Positions 25,394-33,450 of a stretch of 44,547 bases of DNA are shown here, in pieces. This DNA is from Candidatus Cloacimonadota bacterium (GTDB taxonomy: Bacteria > Cloacimonadota > Cloacimonadia > Cloacimonadales > TCS61). The notes beneath the pieces were generated by a model. The model saw nothing but the letters and a program-made list of their open reading frames with translations. It searched no databases and had not been told where the DNA came from. The position numbers and the translations under genes are program-made. How positions within the stretch are numbered: position 1 is the stretch's first letter; each line of letters begins with the position of its first letter. The stretch spans positions 1 through 44,547 of the forward strand of contig JAIPGO010000022.1 of NCBI GenBank assembly GCA_021736135.1, in the 5' to 3' direction.

Positions 25394-27040
25394 TCAATTT
25401 TTCAGACGAACTGGAAAGGCGACAGTAAATTCGGAACCTTTTTCGAGTTCCGAATCTACTTTAATGCTTCCGGCATGGGCATTGACGATGCCATAAACCA
25501 CGGAAAGACCCAGCCCTGTGCCTTCGCCTGCCTGTTTGGTCGTGAAGAAAGGCAGAAATATTTTTTTCAGAATTTTTTTACTCATCCCGATGCCGTTATC
25601 TTTCACTTTCAAAATTATTTCTCCGGCTGATTCCAGGGTGGTGATCCTGATCCTGCCCCCGGAAGGCATCGCCTGCTGGGCGTTGACCACTAAATTGATG
25701 ATCAATTGCTTGATCTGTGAAGCATCAGCAGTAATCTCTGCAATGTCTTCCACCAGTTGCAGTTGCAGCTCTATTTTATTTTTCAGAATGCGGTTATCAA
25801 GGAACTGCAGGCTTTCCAGTACGAGTTCATTCAGGTTGACGGCATTCAGATTAGTGGGCATCTGCCGGGCAAAGAGCAGTAATTTGCGAACCACATCTCG
25901 GGCATGCAGCGAGGAATTTATGATCTTTTCCAGGTCTGCTGCCGCCAGAGACGATTTATCCAGTTCCTGCTGCATTAATTCTCCATAACCCAGGATATTT
26001 GCCAACGGTTCATTAAGCTCGTGTGCGATGCCGGCAGCGAGCTGTCCGATGGTAGCCAGACGATCCGCATGGCGCAGTTGCTCGCGCATTACGCTTTTTT
26101 CCTCTTCATGTTTCAGTTTACGGTAAATAGCGCCGGTGGTGCTGGCAATGGATTCCAAAAGATCATATTCTTCCGGCAGAAATTCCGGATCATGGGCATT
26201 ATTGAGAAAAACCTCGATTTCTCCGATTTTATCCCGTTCGTTATAGATGCCATGTTTCATCTTACTGGCAGAGGTCTTAAAACTGGCAGAAGCAAATTTC
26301 ATATCTTCCAGGAAAAGCCGGCAGCAGGTGTGTTCGGGATATTGAAAAGAATCTGGTACCATATTCACCAGCCTTTGCGCTATTTCCAATAATTCCAGAT
26401 CATTTTCCTGCAGCAGTTTATTCATGGAATGCAGGCAGGTGAGCTCTTTCACTCTTTCCCGCAGGGCATATTGCGAACGCTGAAAAGCAATGGCAATACC
26501 CAGTGCTGTTGCCAGGTTTTCACAAAAAATCTCGTCATCCCGGGTAAAAAAATGTTTTTCTTTTTTCTTCAGAATCAGTAATCCGTTAATATTGCGGCTG
26601 GTGACAAAGGAAATATATAGCAGCGAGGCATATCCGGTCAAAATTCCCAGACTCATTCCTTCATCATTATGATAGTGGCTCTCTGTAAATGCATCTTCGA
26701 CCAGAATACTGCGTTTCTGATAATAGAATTTCAATTCCGGATTATACCTCTGCTGAAAAAGATCGGCACAGAGATTCTCTTCAGTATTTACCAGTGATTG
26801 ACATGGTATCAGGCTGTTGTCGGCATCCTGAATGAAAGATGAGTCATTGAAAACCTGGATCCCAGCTTTGTCATATTGCCAGATATAAGGTAAAACTGTA
26901 TCGGCAAGTCGTATATCCAAGGCATCGCAAGCAAGAAAATCAAGAATTATCCCCGATATTTTTTCCAGAAACGAACGCCGCGGATGTCCCTGCTGCGCCA
27001 GTTGCAGTATCTGTCTGCTCATCTCATTCGCTGATCGCAT
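25394..27040 (-). CDS. soluble GAF-domain sensor histidine kinase
   Basis: A 548-residue protein without membrane segments. Two GAF-like regions (about 20-185 and 195-308) precede a HisKA domain with the phosphoacceptor in LAAGIAHELNEPLANILGYG (His340) and a HATPase_c domain (about 435-545) with N-box IINLVVNAQQAMP and G-boxes KDNGIGM and GEGTGLGLSVVYGIV. It senses an internal signal and phosphorylates the NtrC-type partner. The start chosen is the ATG with GGAG six bases before it; two candidates further upstream (ATG at 27061, TTG at 27070) have no ribosome-binding site. The second GAF-like region resembles the N-terminus of the 1058-residue PEP-binding protein nearby. Confidence 0.92.
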   Translation of the reverse strand: MRSANEMSRQILQLAQQGHPRRSFLEKISGIILDFLACDALDIRLADTVLPYIWQYDKAGIQVFNDSSFIQDADNSLIPCQSLVNTEENLCADLFQQRYNPELKFYYQKRSILVEDAFTESHYHNDEGMSLGILTGYASLLYISFVTSRNINGLLILKKKEKHFFTRDDEIFCENLATALGIAIAFQRSQYALRERVKELTCLHSMNKLLQENDLELLEIAQRLVNMVPDSFQYPEHTCCRLFLEDMKFASASFKTSASKMKHGIYNERDKIGEIEVFLNNAHDPEFLPEEYDLLESIASTTGAIYRKLKHEEEKSVMREQLRHADRLATIGQLAAGIAHELNEPLANILGYGELMQQELDKSSLAAADLEKIINSSLHARDVVRKLLLFARQMPTNLNAVNLNELVLESLQFLDNRILKNKIELQLQLVEDIAEITADASQIKQLIINLVVNAQQAMPSGGRIRITTLESAGEIILKVKDNGIGMSKKILKKIFLPFFTTKQAGEGTGLGLSVVYGIVNAHAGSIKVDSELEKGSEFTVAFPVRLKN

Positions 27041-27147
27041 AATATTCTCCGGTAATTTCATTGATGACAACTGGAATTTATCGTCCGTTATTGTAAAGAA
27101 ATATTGGGGAATTTTTACCCAGTGAACGGAAAAGAGGAATCAGATAC

Positions 27148-27407
27148 ACTGACGAGATACCGGTCAACAAGCAGTTTATAACTTAAAAAATTACGCTATG
27201 AAAGTAGCTGTCACCCTCCTGCAGCACAGACGTCCCCGTCTGTGAACCCGCTCTGCCGAGCCACCGAAAATTCACCGCAAACCCCGCAACCGGTTAAAAC
27301 ACACACAGACGAGACGTCTATGCCACAAGCAAGTTTATAACTTGAGATATTTACCCTATAGAAAGTAGTGTCACCCTCCTGTAGCACAGACGTCCCCGTC
27401 TGTGAAC
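27148..27407. repeat. REP/BIME array B, upstream of RAYT
   Basis: Forward REP units at 27221-27247 (GCAG head) and 27381-27407 (GTAG head), one inverted unit at 27304-27326, and a decayed inverted unit around 27148-27170 (CACTGACGAGATACCGGTCA). Forward stems here have the loop TCCC. Units repeat with a 160-base period and share the spacers AAAGTAG...TGTCACCCTCCT and CCGCTCTGCCGA. No gene is supported in this stretch. Confidence 0.9.
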
Positions 27408-27462
27408 CCGCTCTGCCGAACCACAGAAAATTCACCCAGAAACAAATGAATTACAAAAATAC

Positions 27463-27491
27463 TTGACTATTATATTTTTTACATAATTATC
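27463..27491 (+). promoter_or_regulatory. possible promoter of the RAYT gene
   Basis: TTGACT, 17 bases, then ATTATC, placed 20 bases before the ATG. The -35 element is good and the -10 poor; an overlapping TAATTA would have spacing of only 15. The site lies between REP array B and the gene. Confidence 0.3.
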
Positions 27492-27510
27492 TGTATTGAG
27501 GCAAAGATAA

Positions 27511-28086
27511 ATGGATAGCAAACTTAAATTTAAAGAATATTACAGGCGTAATCTTCCCCATTACCAGCAGCATGAGAGCATCTTCTTTGTAACTACCAGA
27601 CTTTTTTTTCAATTGCCTGAAAAATTGAGAAAGCAGTTGTACGAGCATCGCAAGGCAAAGCAGGATTTTTTTCTTGATTTTGACAAGATACTGGCAAATT
27701 TAAGTGATTCACCCAAATGGTTAGCGATTGAAAAAGTGAGAGAAACAGTTAAAGAAGCTCTACATTATAATGAGAATAAACGTTACCTGCTTTATGCTTA
27801 TTGCCTTATGCCTAATCACATCCATATTTTACTACAGCCTATTTCTGGAAATTCTCTCAGTAAAATAATGCACTCTCTAAAAAGTTATACAGCACACCAG
27901 CTAAAACAGATCATATCTTACGATAAATATTTCTGGCAAAGCGAAAATTATGATCATCTGATTAGAAATAATGACGATTTGATTAATTCGACAAATTATA
28001 TTATCAATAATCCGGTTAAGGCAGGTCTGGTAGAAAGCTGGCAAGACTGGAAGGGAACATACTATAATTCCGTTATGTTCGAATAA
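27511..28086 (+). CDS. REP-associated tyrosine transposase (RAYT)
   Basis: A 191-residue Y1 transposase of the IS200/IS605-related RAYT group. The HUH metal motif appears as MPNHIHILLQP (about residues 109-119), and the likely nucleophile tyrosine is in WQSENYDHLIRN (near 150), followed by the family ending STNYIINNPVKAGLVESW. These enzymes bind and cleave GTAG-headed REP hairpins as single-stranded DNA and are thought to spread them, though they do not move their own gene as an ordinary insertion sequence. Here REP arrays of matching architecture lie on both sides, 104 bases upstream and 68 bases downstream. GAGG nine bases before the ATG supports the start. Confidence 0.93.
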   Translation: MDSKLKFKEYYRRNLPHYQQHESIFFVTTRLFFQLPEKLRKQLYEHRKAKQDFFLDFDKILANLSDSPKWLAIEKVRETVKEALHYNENKRYLLYAYCLMPNHIHILLQPISGNSLSKIMHSLKSYTAHQLKQIISYDKYFWQSENYDHLIRNNDDLINSTNYIINNPVKAGLVESWQDWKGTYYNSVMFE

Positions 28087-28153
28087 TGCAGTACTGATAA
28101 AATTTGTATTTCCTGATTATTATGAAAAAATAGAAAGTAGCTGTCACTCTCCT

Positions 28154-28647
28154 GTAGCACAGACGTCCCCGTCTGTGAACCCGCTCTGCCGAGCCACCGA
28201 AAATTCACCGCAAATCCCGCAGCTAATAAAAACACACAGACGAGACGTCTATGAACCGCTATGCTAGACCTCCAGAATTTACATCAAAGCATGAAGCCAA
28301 AAAAATAACACAGACGAGACGTCTATACTACAAGCAGGTTTATAACTTGAGAAATTTATCATATAGAAAGTAGCTGTCACTCTCCTGTAGCACAGACGTC
28401 CCCGTCTGTGAACCGCTCTGCTAGACCTCCAGAATTTACATCAAAGCATGAAGCCAAAAAAATAACACAGACGAGACGTCTATGCTACAAGCAGGTTTAT
28501 AACTTGAGAAATTTATCATATAGAAAGTAGCTGTCACTCTCCTGTAGCACAGACGTCCCCGTCTGTGAACCCGCTCTGCCGAGCCACCGAAAATTCACCG
28601 CAAATCCCGCAGCTAATAAAAACACACAGACGAGACGTCTATGCTAC
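28154..28647. repeat. REP/BIME array C, downstream of RAYT
   Basis: Forward units GTAGCACAGACGTCCCCGTC plus TGTGAAC at 28154, 28387 and 28544. Inverted units CACAGACGAGACGTCTATGC plus TAC at 28309-28331 (one change), 28466-28488 and 28625-28647, and an incomplete inverted copy from 28235. The stretch from 28387 to 28543 is one 157-base BIME period; the 233-base step before it contains the incomplete copy. Two alternative spacers occur: GAGCCACCGAAAATTCACCG and TAGACCTCCAGAATTTACAT, the latter present twice. These alternations suggest recombination between units. Confidence 0.92.
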
Positions 28648-28660
28648 AAGCAGTTTTATA

Positions 28661-28697
28661 ACCGATTACCGATTACCGATCACCGATCACCGATCAC
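28661..28697. repeat. short tandem repeat (ACCGATT/ACCGATC) at the end of the MFS gene
   Basis: Five tandem copies of a 7-base unit, first ACCGATT then ACCGATC, run across the 3' end of the MFS transporter gene; its stop codon (28689-28687) lies inside the run. Confidence 0.8.
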
Positions 28698-29883
28698 TGG
28701 CAATTCTCTTTTTCCCCTGTTTATGCAATCTCCATAAAAAGAAGAGGATGATCAAAGAGGTAAAGGACAGCCAGCCCATGCGATAATAGGTATTAATAGT
28801 ACCCGTAGTATCCAGCCAGTGACCCATCAAGGGAGAAAAAAGCGCAAAACCAAGACTTCCTGCCATACTGACCATAGAGCTTACCGTGGCGCGGTTATGG
28901 TCTTCCACCTGGTGATTAATATAAAAACTCATCGTCGGCTGGTAAAGTCCCCGCACGAACTGGTGCAGCGCAAAGATAGCGATCATGATGATATGCGGGT
29001 GCATCGCAGAAATGATATAAGAAAGGCTCATTACCAGCAGCAGCAAAAGCAGAATGCGCCGGGGACGAAATTCCTGCAGCAAAGGCACCAGCACCCTGGC
29101 TGAAAAAGCAGCGCAGATATTAAAAAGGAAGAAAGCAACTCCATACCAGGCAATATCGAGTTTGACCACGGCAAAATATGGCTGATAAAGCCAGAAACTG
29201 CAACGAAAGGCAATTCCCATGGCTATGGCAAATCCCAGTGCCCAAAAGATGCGTTTTTTAGTTATCACCAGCCGGGCACATTGCAGCGTGTGGATCAAAT
29301 AATTATGCTCGGATTTCACCCGGCCATGATCAATGAAAAAAGTGGAAGCGAACATCGCCACTGCCAGGAACATAACGCTGACCAGGAAAGGTATCAGCGG
29401 ATGAATAGTATATAACAGACTGCTGGCAATCGCGCCTAATCCCTGACCGATGAACATGGCAGACATCGCTTTACCCATTATGGACTGATATTCCTTTTTA
29501 CGACCCAGAGCCGTGAGGCTTTCATATAGTATGGAAGTATCGGAACCACTGGTAAAAGTTATACCCAATCCAAAGATGATCTCTGCCAGAGCAAATACGA
29601 GAAAGGTTTTACCAATAATATAAATGAGCAGCCCTAATGCCGCAAACATACAGCCCAGAAATAGCGAAAGATGCCTTGTCACTTTATCAGAAATAGCTCC
29701 GGTAGGCACTTCAAAAATAATTACCGATATAGCGGAAATAGACTGCAGCAGCATCATCTGGGTATAGTCCAGTCCCTTCCAGATAAAAAAAAGCACCAGC
29801 ACTGGACCGATGATCATCATATTCTGGAAAAATTTATAGTAAATGAATACCTTTACATTACGTTCATGCAGCTTTGTTTCCAT
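28687..29883 (-). CDS. MFS-family transporter
   Basis: A 398-residue integral membrane protein with about 12 hydrophobic segments. The loop between helices 2 and 3 carries EVPTGAISDKVTRHLSLFLG, matching the MFS D-[KR]-x-G-R-[KR] type signature loosely; a first helix MMIIGPVLVLFFIW lies near residue 25. I start it at METKLHERNV, since the 44 codons upstream read through GC-rich repeat-like DNA and give a cysteine/arginine-rich peptide. The ribosome-binding site is weak. The closing residues are encoded by a tandem repeat that also supplies the stop. Substrate is unknown; relatives export drugs or sugars. It stands alone, with long non-coding DNA on both sides. Confidence 0.85.
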   Translation of the reverse strand: METKLHERNVKVFIYYKFFQNMMIIGPVLVLFFIWKGLDYTQMMLLQSISAISVIIFEVPTGAISDKVTRHLSLFLGCMFAALGLLIYIIGKTFLVFALAEIIFGLGITFTSGSDTSILYESLTALGRKKEYQSIMGKAMSAMFIGQGLGAIASSLLYTIHPLIPFLVSVMFLAVAMFASTFFIDHGRVKSEHNYLIHTLQCARLVITKKRIFWALGFAIAMGIAFRCSFWLYQPYFAVVKLDIAWYGVAFFLFNICAAFSARVLVPLLQEFRPRRILLLLLLVMSLSYIISAMHPHIIMIAIFALHQFVRGLYQPTMSFYINHQVEDHNRATVSSMVSMAGSLGFALFSPLMGHWLDTTGTINTYYRMGWLSFTSLIILFFLWRLHKQGKKRIASDR

Positions 29884-30135
29884 AATGCCACAAAGAAAAA
29901 GCAGTAAAAAAAGTGTCAAGAACTGAGTGCACGTGCACCGCTGGCGTATTCCGCAAGTGGGGCGCGAGCACGACCATGACAAAGCAATTCTGCCATTTCC
30001 CACGCTCCTCGCCACGGCGCCCTAACCTTGTGCGTAGGATGGACTTCCGGATTGCAGTTGGATTGACCCATCACCGTTCACTGTTCACTACTCACTGGTT
30101 ATATATTTATAAAAACTATCTAACTCTCTCTGTGA
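29884..30135. other. non-coding, GC-rich repeat-like stretch
   Basis: No supported gene. Positions 29925-30060 are much richer in GC than the surroundings, with the palindrome GTGCACGTGCAC and the phrase GAGCACGACCATGAC, which recalls GAACACGACCATTTTG at the inverted repeat near 36400. It probably belongs to a dispersed repeat family. Confidence 0.5.
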
Positions 30136-30332
30136 TGGGGCTGTTTCACAACTCTGGTATTTCTTAAAAACCACTGAAGGCACTGAAAAACACTAAAAAA
30201 AACCAGATAAATGATATATTCATATTCTATTATAGATAATGTAGTTACATTTTATTTTACGTCTTTATCTTTTTCAGTGAAATTCTATGCCTTCAGTGGT
30301 TTAAAAAAATATTAGGTTGTGAAACAGCCCCA
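30136..30332. repeat. MITE-like element with 17-bp terminal inverted repeats
   Basis: TGGGGCTGTTTCACAAC (30136-30152) is the exact reverse complement of GTTGTGAAACAGCCCCA (30316-30332). Pairing resumes inside the arms with CCACTGAAGGCA against TGCCTTCAGTGG and then CACTGAAAAA against TTTTTCAGTG, so much of the 197-base element can fold back. No coding capacity. The CACTGAAGGCACTGAAAAAC part looks like a degenerate decamer repeat. Confidence 0.7.
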
Positions 30333-30385
30333 CAGCTATTCACAAATTCCTAACTCGGATAAACCGAAACCTGAAAAGATCATCA

Positions 30386-30494
30386 ACCGCGAAAGCCGCG
30401 AAAAGCCGCGAAAGTAAGACGAGTAATTGGAAGAAGAATAGGATTTGCTTTCTTTTGTTGAATTATTTCGCGTACTTTAGCGGCTTTCGCGGTT
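30386..30494. repeat. inverted repeat with CGCGAAAG repeats
   Basis: AACCGCGAAAGCCGC (30386-30400) pairs exactly with GCGGCTTTCGCGGTT (30480-30494). The left arm continues as tandem GCGAAAAGCCGCGAAAG, a degenerate decamer; the right arm as CGCGTACTTTA. About 80 bases lie between and hold no gene. Confidence 0.7.
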
Positions 30495-30579
30495 CAAAAT
30501 AATTCTTTTGCCATAATTTGTATTAATATTGGTAGTATGTGACTACTGCATAATATGGTTTAAGATAGATAAATACTAT

Positions 30580-30657
30580 AAATGTTACTAAATGTTACTT
30601 AAATGTTACCCCGTAACTATAAACTATAATGTCAGTTACAGAAAAAAGTAACATTTT
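30580..30657. repeat. iteron-like AAATGTTAC repeats
   Basis: AAATGTTAC occurs three times in direct orientation at 30580, 30590 and 30601 (spacing 10 and 11 bases, one helical turn) and once inverted at 30648 (GTAACATTT). The pattern could be a binding site on one face of the helix. The nearest genes end, rather than start, on either side of this region, so promoter control is not evident. Confidence 0.5.
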
Positions 30658-30814
30658 TGCCGTTTTTTGAATATACATACCCCATATTTTACTTTTTTTT
30701 GAAAAACAGCTTTCTTCACTAATACAGTTATTCAAGTACCTGATTCCAAGTTCTTAACGATTAACGACCAACGATTAACGCTTTAACATTCATTTTCAAT
30801 CCTGCTAATATCTT

Positions 30815-30865
30815 AAATCCTGAGAATCCTGATCCTGATATTTTATCCTGAAAATCCTGATCCTA
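30815..30865. repeat. ATCCTGA degenerate tandem repeat at the end of a surface protein gene
   Basis: Repeated AATCCTGA, GATCCTGATA and TTATCCTGAAA phrases run for about 50 bases and stop exactly at the stop codon of the minus-strand gene that ends at 30863. Related simple repeats are, to my knowledge, frequent in intergenic DNA of many bacteria. Confidence 0.7.
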
Positions 30866-33370
30866 TTTGAGGAGATTGATCTTCTCCCTGATTTTCCTAT
30901 CATTCCAGGTAAGTTCATAAAAATAAACTCCGCTGGCAACGTCTATCTCCTGCTCATTTTTGCCGTTCCAGATAAAGGAATGCGTCCCAGCTTCCAGAAC
31001 GGCATTCAGCATTGCTTTTACTTTCCTGCCCTTTATATCATATATAGTCAATGTAACTTCACCCTTTGCCGGCAATTCAAATTCTATCGTTGTTCGCGGA
31101 TTGAAAGGATTAGGATAATTTCTAATCATCAATTGTCCATTATCAATTATCAATTCATTATCGTTTCCCACATTCTCAATCGTCAGGCAGTTTTCATACT
31201 TTCTGCCGCCGCGGCCGTTATTAATGCTTACTCCCACGCTGTAAGTTCCATTTGCCGTATAAACATGCACAGGGTTCAATACATTACTGTCAATCTCGCC
31301 ATCACACTCAAAATCCCATTCTATCTGATAAATATCTTCATTGCTAAACGCTGTAAAACTCACGCTGTTTTCATCCTGCTCCCAACTGAAATCACATTCC
31401 GTACCCTGCCATTCATAGCAGCCCATATCAATATTATCCCCATAAACCCGCGGATTGCCTGCCATATCGGTTTCACTGAGTTCATATCCTTCCGGTAAAC
31501 AAGTCAAGGAACCGCTGTCTAGACAGGGAGAATCCTGCTGTAGCATAAATTCACTCTGTCCCACTCCACAAAATTCAGGGTCTTCATCAATATCCAGATT
31601 ACCTTCCAGCCATTCTGCCGTCCAATATCCCCCTACATCAACCATATCCTCAAATCCGCCTTCCACCAGGGAATGTGTTACTCCAATATAAGACTCTCCC
31701 ACCGAGGCATATCCCCCTATCATCAAACTATGATAAAAATTATCATAGATAACCGAATTATATATATTTAAATGAGCACCACTAACAGCTCCCAAAACAC
31801 TGGATGAATGATTATCAGTTATATTTCCACTGATTGTGGAATTGATCAGATACACATTATTGTATTCATCTCCACATCCAAGTGCATAAGTACTCCCCGA
31901 AGGATATAACTGATGAGGGCTGCGGTTATCTGTTTCACATATTAATACATTCTCAAAATAGTAATTCATCGGCTCTTGAATATTAGCACCATTCCACACT
32001 CCAATACCAAATCCACCTTCATAGTGCCAGATATCTTCCACTTCCTGGTAATGACTACCTTCAATTAAAAGGTTACGGAACTCTGTATTATAAATTGAAC
32101 TTAATTGAATAGCACTCCCGATGTAAGTTGTGTTATAAATCTTAACATTGCTTAACTCAATATTATTATTATAAGCAGCACTTATTGCAATTCCACCGAT
32201 ATCACGACAAATTATATCTCTTAATTCACCATTTCCGGACATCCAGCCACAGAAATGAATATTATAAAATACAAATTCTCCCGAATCATTACAAATTGTA
32301 AATCCTTCAAAAAAAATATTATCTTTCCATAATAGACTGAATGTTCCTGACTGATTTTCACGATCAAGTATTGTACATTCGGAGCCGCTGCCAATTAACT
32401 GCATATTCGATTTCAATGTAGTAACTGGAAATTCATCATTGATGCTGCTCGCATAAGTGCCCGGTGCCAGATGAATGATCCCCGGTTCTTCTTCAGTACC
32501 TTCACATTTCAATGTCGCATACCAGATATTCTTCAATGGCGATTCCGGACTCGAACCGTCATTAGCATTATCTCCATCCGGTGATACATACACTTCCTGA
32601 CTGGTTTCGTTTATATATGTTTCTTCATAACTAACGTTAAACATATCACCAGTTTCATAATTACAATAATAGGATATGTTAGGTGGATTGGAAGTGCCTT
32701 TCTGCAGAGGAAAATCATAATCATAGTCAGAAGGCAAGGCATTATAAATATCAGTTCCCAGACCGGAATAATTTCCATAGATACTGTTTAATTCATTATG
32801 ATCGAAAATTACTTCATCATTACCAAAAATTATTCCTCCTCCACTATCTATTGCAATATTATAGCGTATTATAGTGCCGCGTAAGTATAATGAACCATTC
32901 ATGATCGCTATACCTCCCCCGTTGTTTTCAGAATAATTATGCTCAATTATACAGTTCGATATATGGGTTATTCCATTGAAATTTATACCAGCTCCCTGAT
33001 GAAATCCATTCTCCATACCTCGATAACAATATCCATTTGTAATTGTAAAGCCTTGTATCTTAAACTCTTGCGTACTATTTCTTGAATCAATTACATTGGA
33101 AGAATGACTGCCATCTAATATTGTACTATAGATAAAACTTGTATCCTGAGTTACAGCATATAAACTCATTAATTGAATATTCTGATTAATAATACGTAAA
33201 TTCTCATAATATGTTCCCGGATAAATTAATAATGTATCCCCGTCTTCTACCAGATCTATTGCCATCTGAATTTCGCTGAAATCTCCACTGCCATCTAAAG
33301 CGATATTCCAGATATTTGCTGATAATATCAACGGCATAATTAGAAGGAATGCTATATATATTTTTTTCAT
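30863..33370 (-). CDS. exported parallel beta-helix protein with PKD and sorting domains
   Basis: An 835-residue protein. Signal peptide (1-18), then a right-handed beta-helix of the pectin-lyase kind: ALDGSGDFSEIQMAIDLVED with IQGFTITNGY and GGGIAIMNGSLYLRGT, and a second helix region opening VYVSPDGDNANDGSSPESPL (about 265) with many N-rich turns. A PKD domain (about 675-745) holds YQIEWDFECDGEIDSN and NPVHVYTANGTYSVGVSI. The C-terminus is a sorting domain with NYPNPFNPRTTIEF, IYDIKGRKV and FIWNGKN, ending INLLK. GGAGG precedes the ATG. Such proteins are displayed on the cell surface and may bind or cut polysaccharide; no catalytic residues can be assigned. A simple repeat is read in frame as the linker before the sorting domain. 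Confidence 0.82.
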   Translation of the reverse strand: MKKIYIAFLLIMPLILSANIWNIALDGSGDFSEIQMAIDLVEDGDTLLIYPGTYYENLRIINQNIQLMSLYAVTQDTSFIYSTILDGSHSSNVIDSRNSTQEFKIQGFTITNGYCYRGMENGFHQGAGINFNGITHISNCIIEHNYSENNGGGIAIMNGSLYLRGTIIRYNIAIDSGGGIIFGNDEVIFDHNELNSIYGNYSGLGTDIYNALPSDYDYDFPLQKGTSNPPNISYYCNYETGDMFNVSYEETYINETSQEVYVSPDGDNANDGSSPESPLKNIWYATLKCEGTEEEPGIIHLAPGTYASSINDEFPVTTLKSNMQLIGSGSECTILDRENQSGTFSLLWKDNIFFEGFTICNDSGEFVFYNIHFCGWMSGNGELRDIICRDIGGIAISAAYNNNIELSNVKIYNTTYIGSAIQLSSIYNTEFRNLLIEGSHYQEVEDIWHYEGGFGIGVWNGANIQEPMNYYFENVLICETDNRSPHQLYPSGSTYALGCGDEYNNVYLINSTISGNITDNHSSSVLGAVSGAHLNIYNSVIYDNFYHSLMIGGYASVGESYIGVTHSLVEGGFEDMVDVGGYWTAEWLEGNLDIDEDPEFCGVGQSEFMLQQDSPCLDSGSLTCLPEGYELSETDMAGNPRVYGDNIDMGCYEWQGTECDFSWEQDENSVSFTAFSNEDIYQIEWDFECDGEIDSNVLNPVHVYTANGTYSVGVSINNGRGGRKYENCLTIENVGNDNELIIDNGQLMIRNYPNPFNPRTTIEFELPAKGEVTLTIYDIKGRKVKAMLNAVLEAGTHSFIWNGKNEQEIDVASGVYFYELTWNDRKIREKINLLK
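31122..31162. repeat. ATTGATAATGGACAA-type simple repeat inside a coding region
   Basis: On the minus strand a run of AATTGATAATTGATAATGGA and CAATTGATGATTAG encodes NELIIDNGQLMIR, directly in front of the YPNPFNP sorting domain. The same kind of heptad repeat (ATGGATGATGGACAATGGAC) occurs in non-coding DNA around 36429-36455. Confidence 0.75.
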
Positions 33371-33418
33371 AATACCTCCATTATTTTAGGCAGACGTTCC
33401 CGAAAGAACGCCTGCCAT

Positions 33419-33450
33419 TTTACGAATCTCGAATCTCGGATTACGATCTA
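33419..33450. repeat. CGAATCT short repeat at the end of a surface protein gene
   Basis: TTTACGAATCTCGAATCTCG followed by GATTACGATCTA, a degenerate tandem repeat ending exactly at the stop codon (33450-33448) of the minus-strand gene. Confidence 0.6.

Noticed and set aside
27211-27435. Open frame of 74 codons within REP array B
   Set aside because: It consists of the translated REP units and repeats its own peptide, so it is a by-product of the array.
23591-28647. Regularly spaced repeats that might suggest a CRISPR array
   Set aside because: Units alternate in orientation, spacers are themselves repeated, the period is about 157-160 bases and no cas gene is near. GTAG-hairpin units with a RAYT gene explain the pattern.
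29884-30015. 44-codon upstream extension of the MFS transporter
   Set aside because: It reads through GC-rich repeat-like DNA, yields an atypical Cys/Arg-rich peptide and is not needed for the fold; the protein starts naturally at METKLHERNV.
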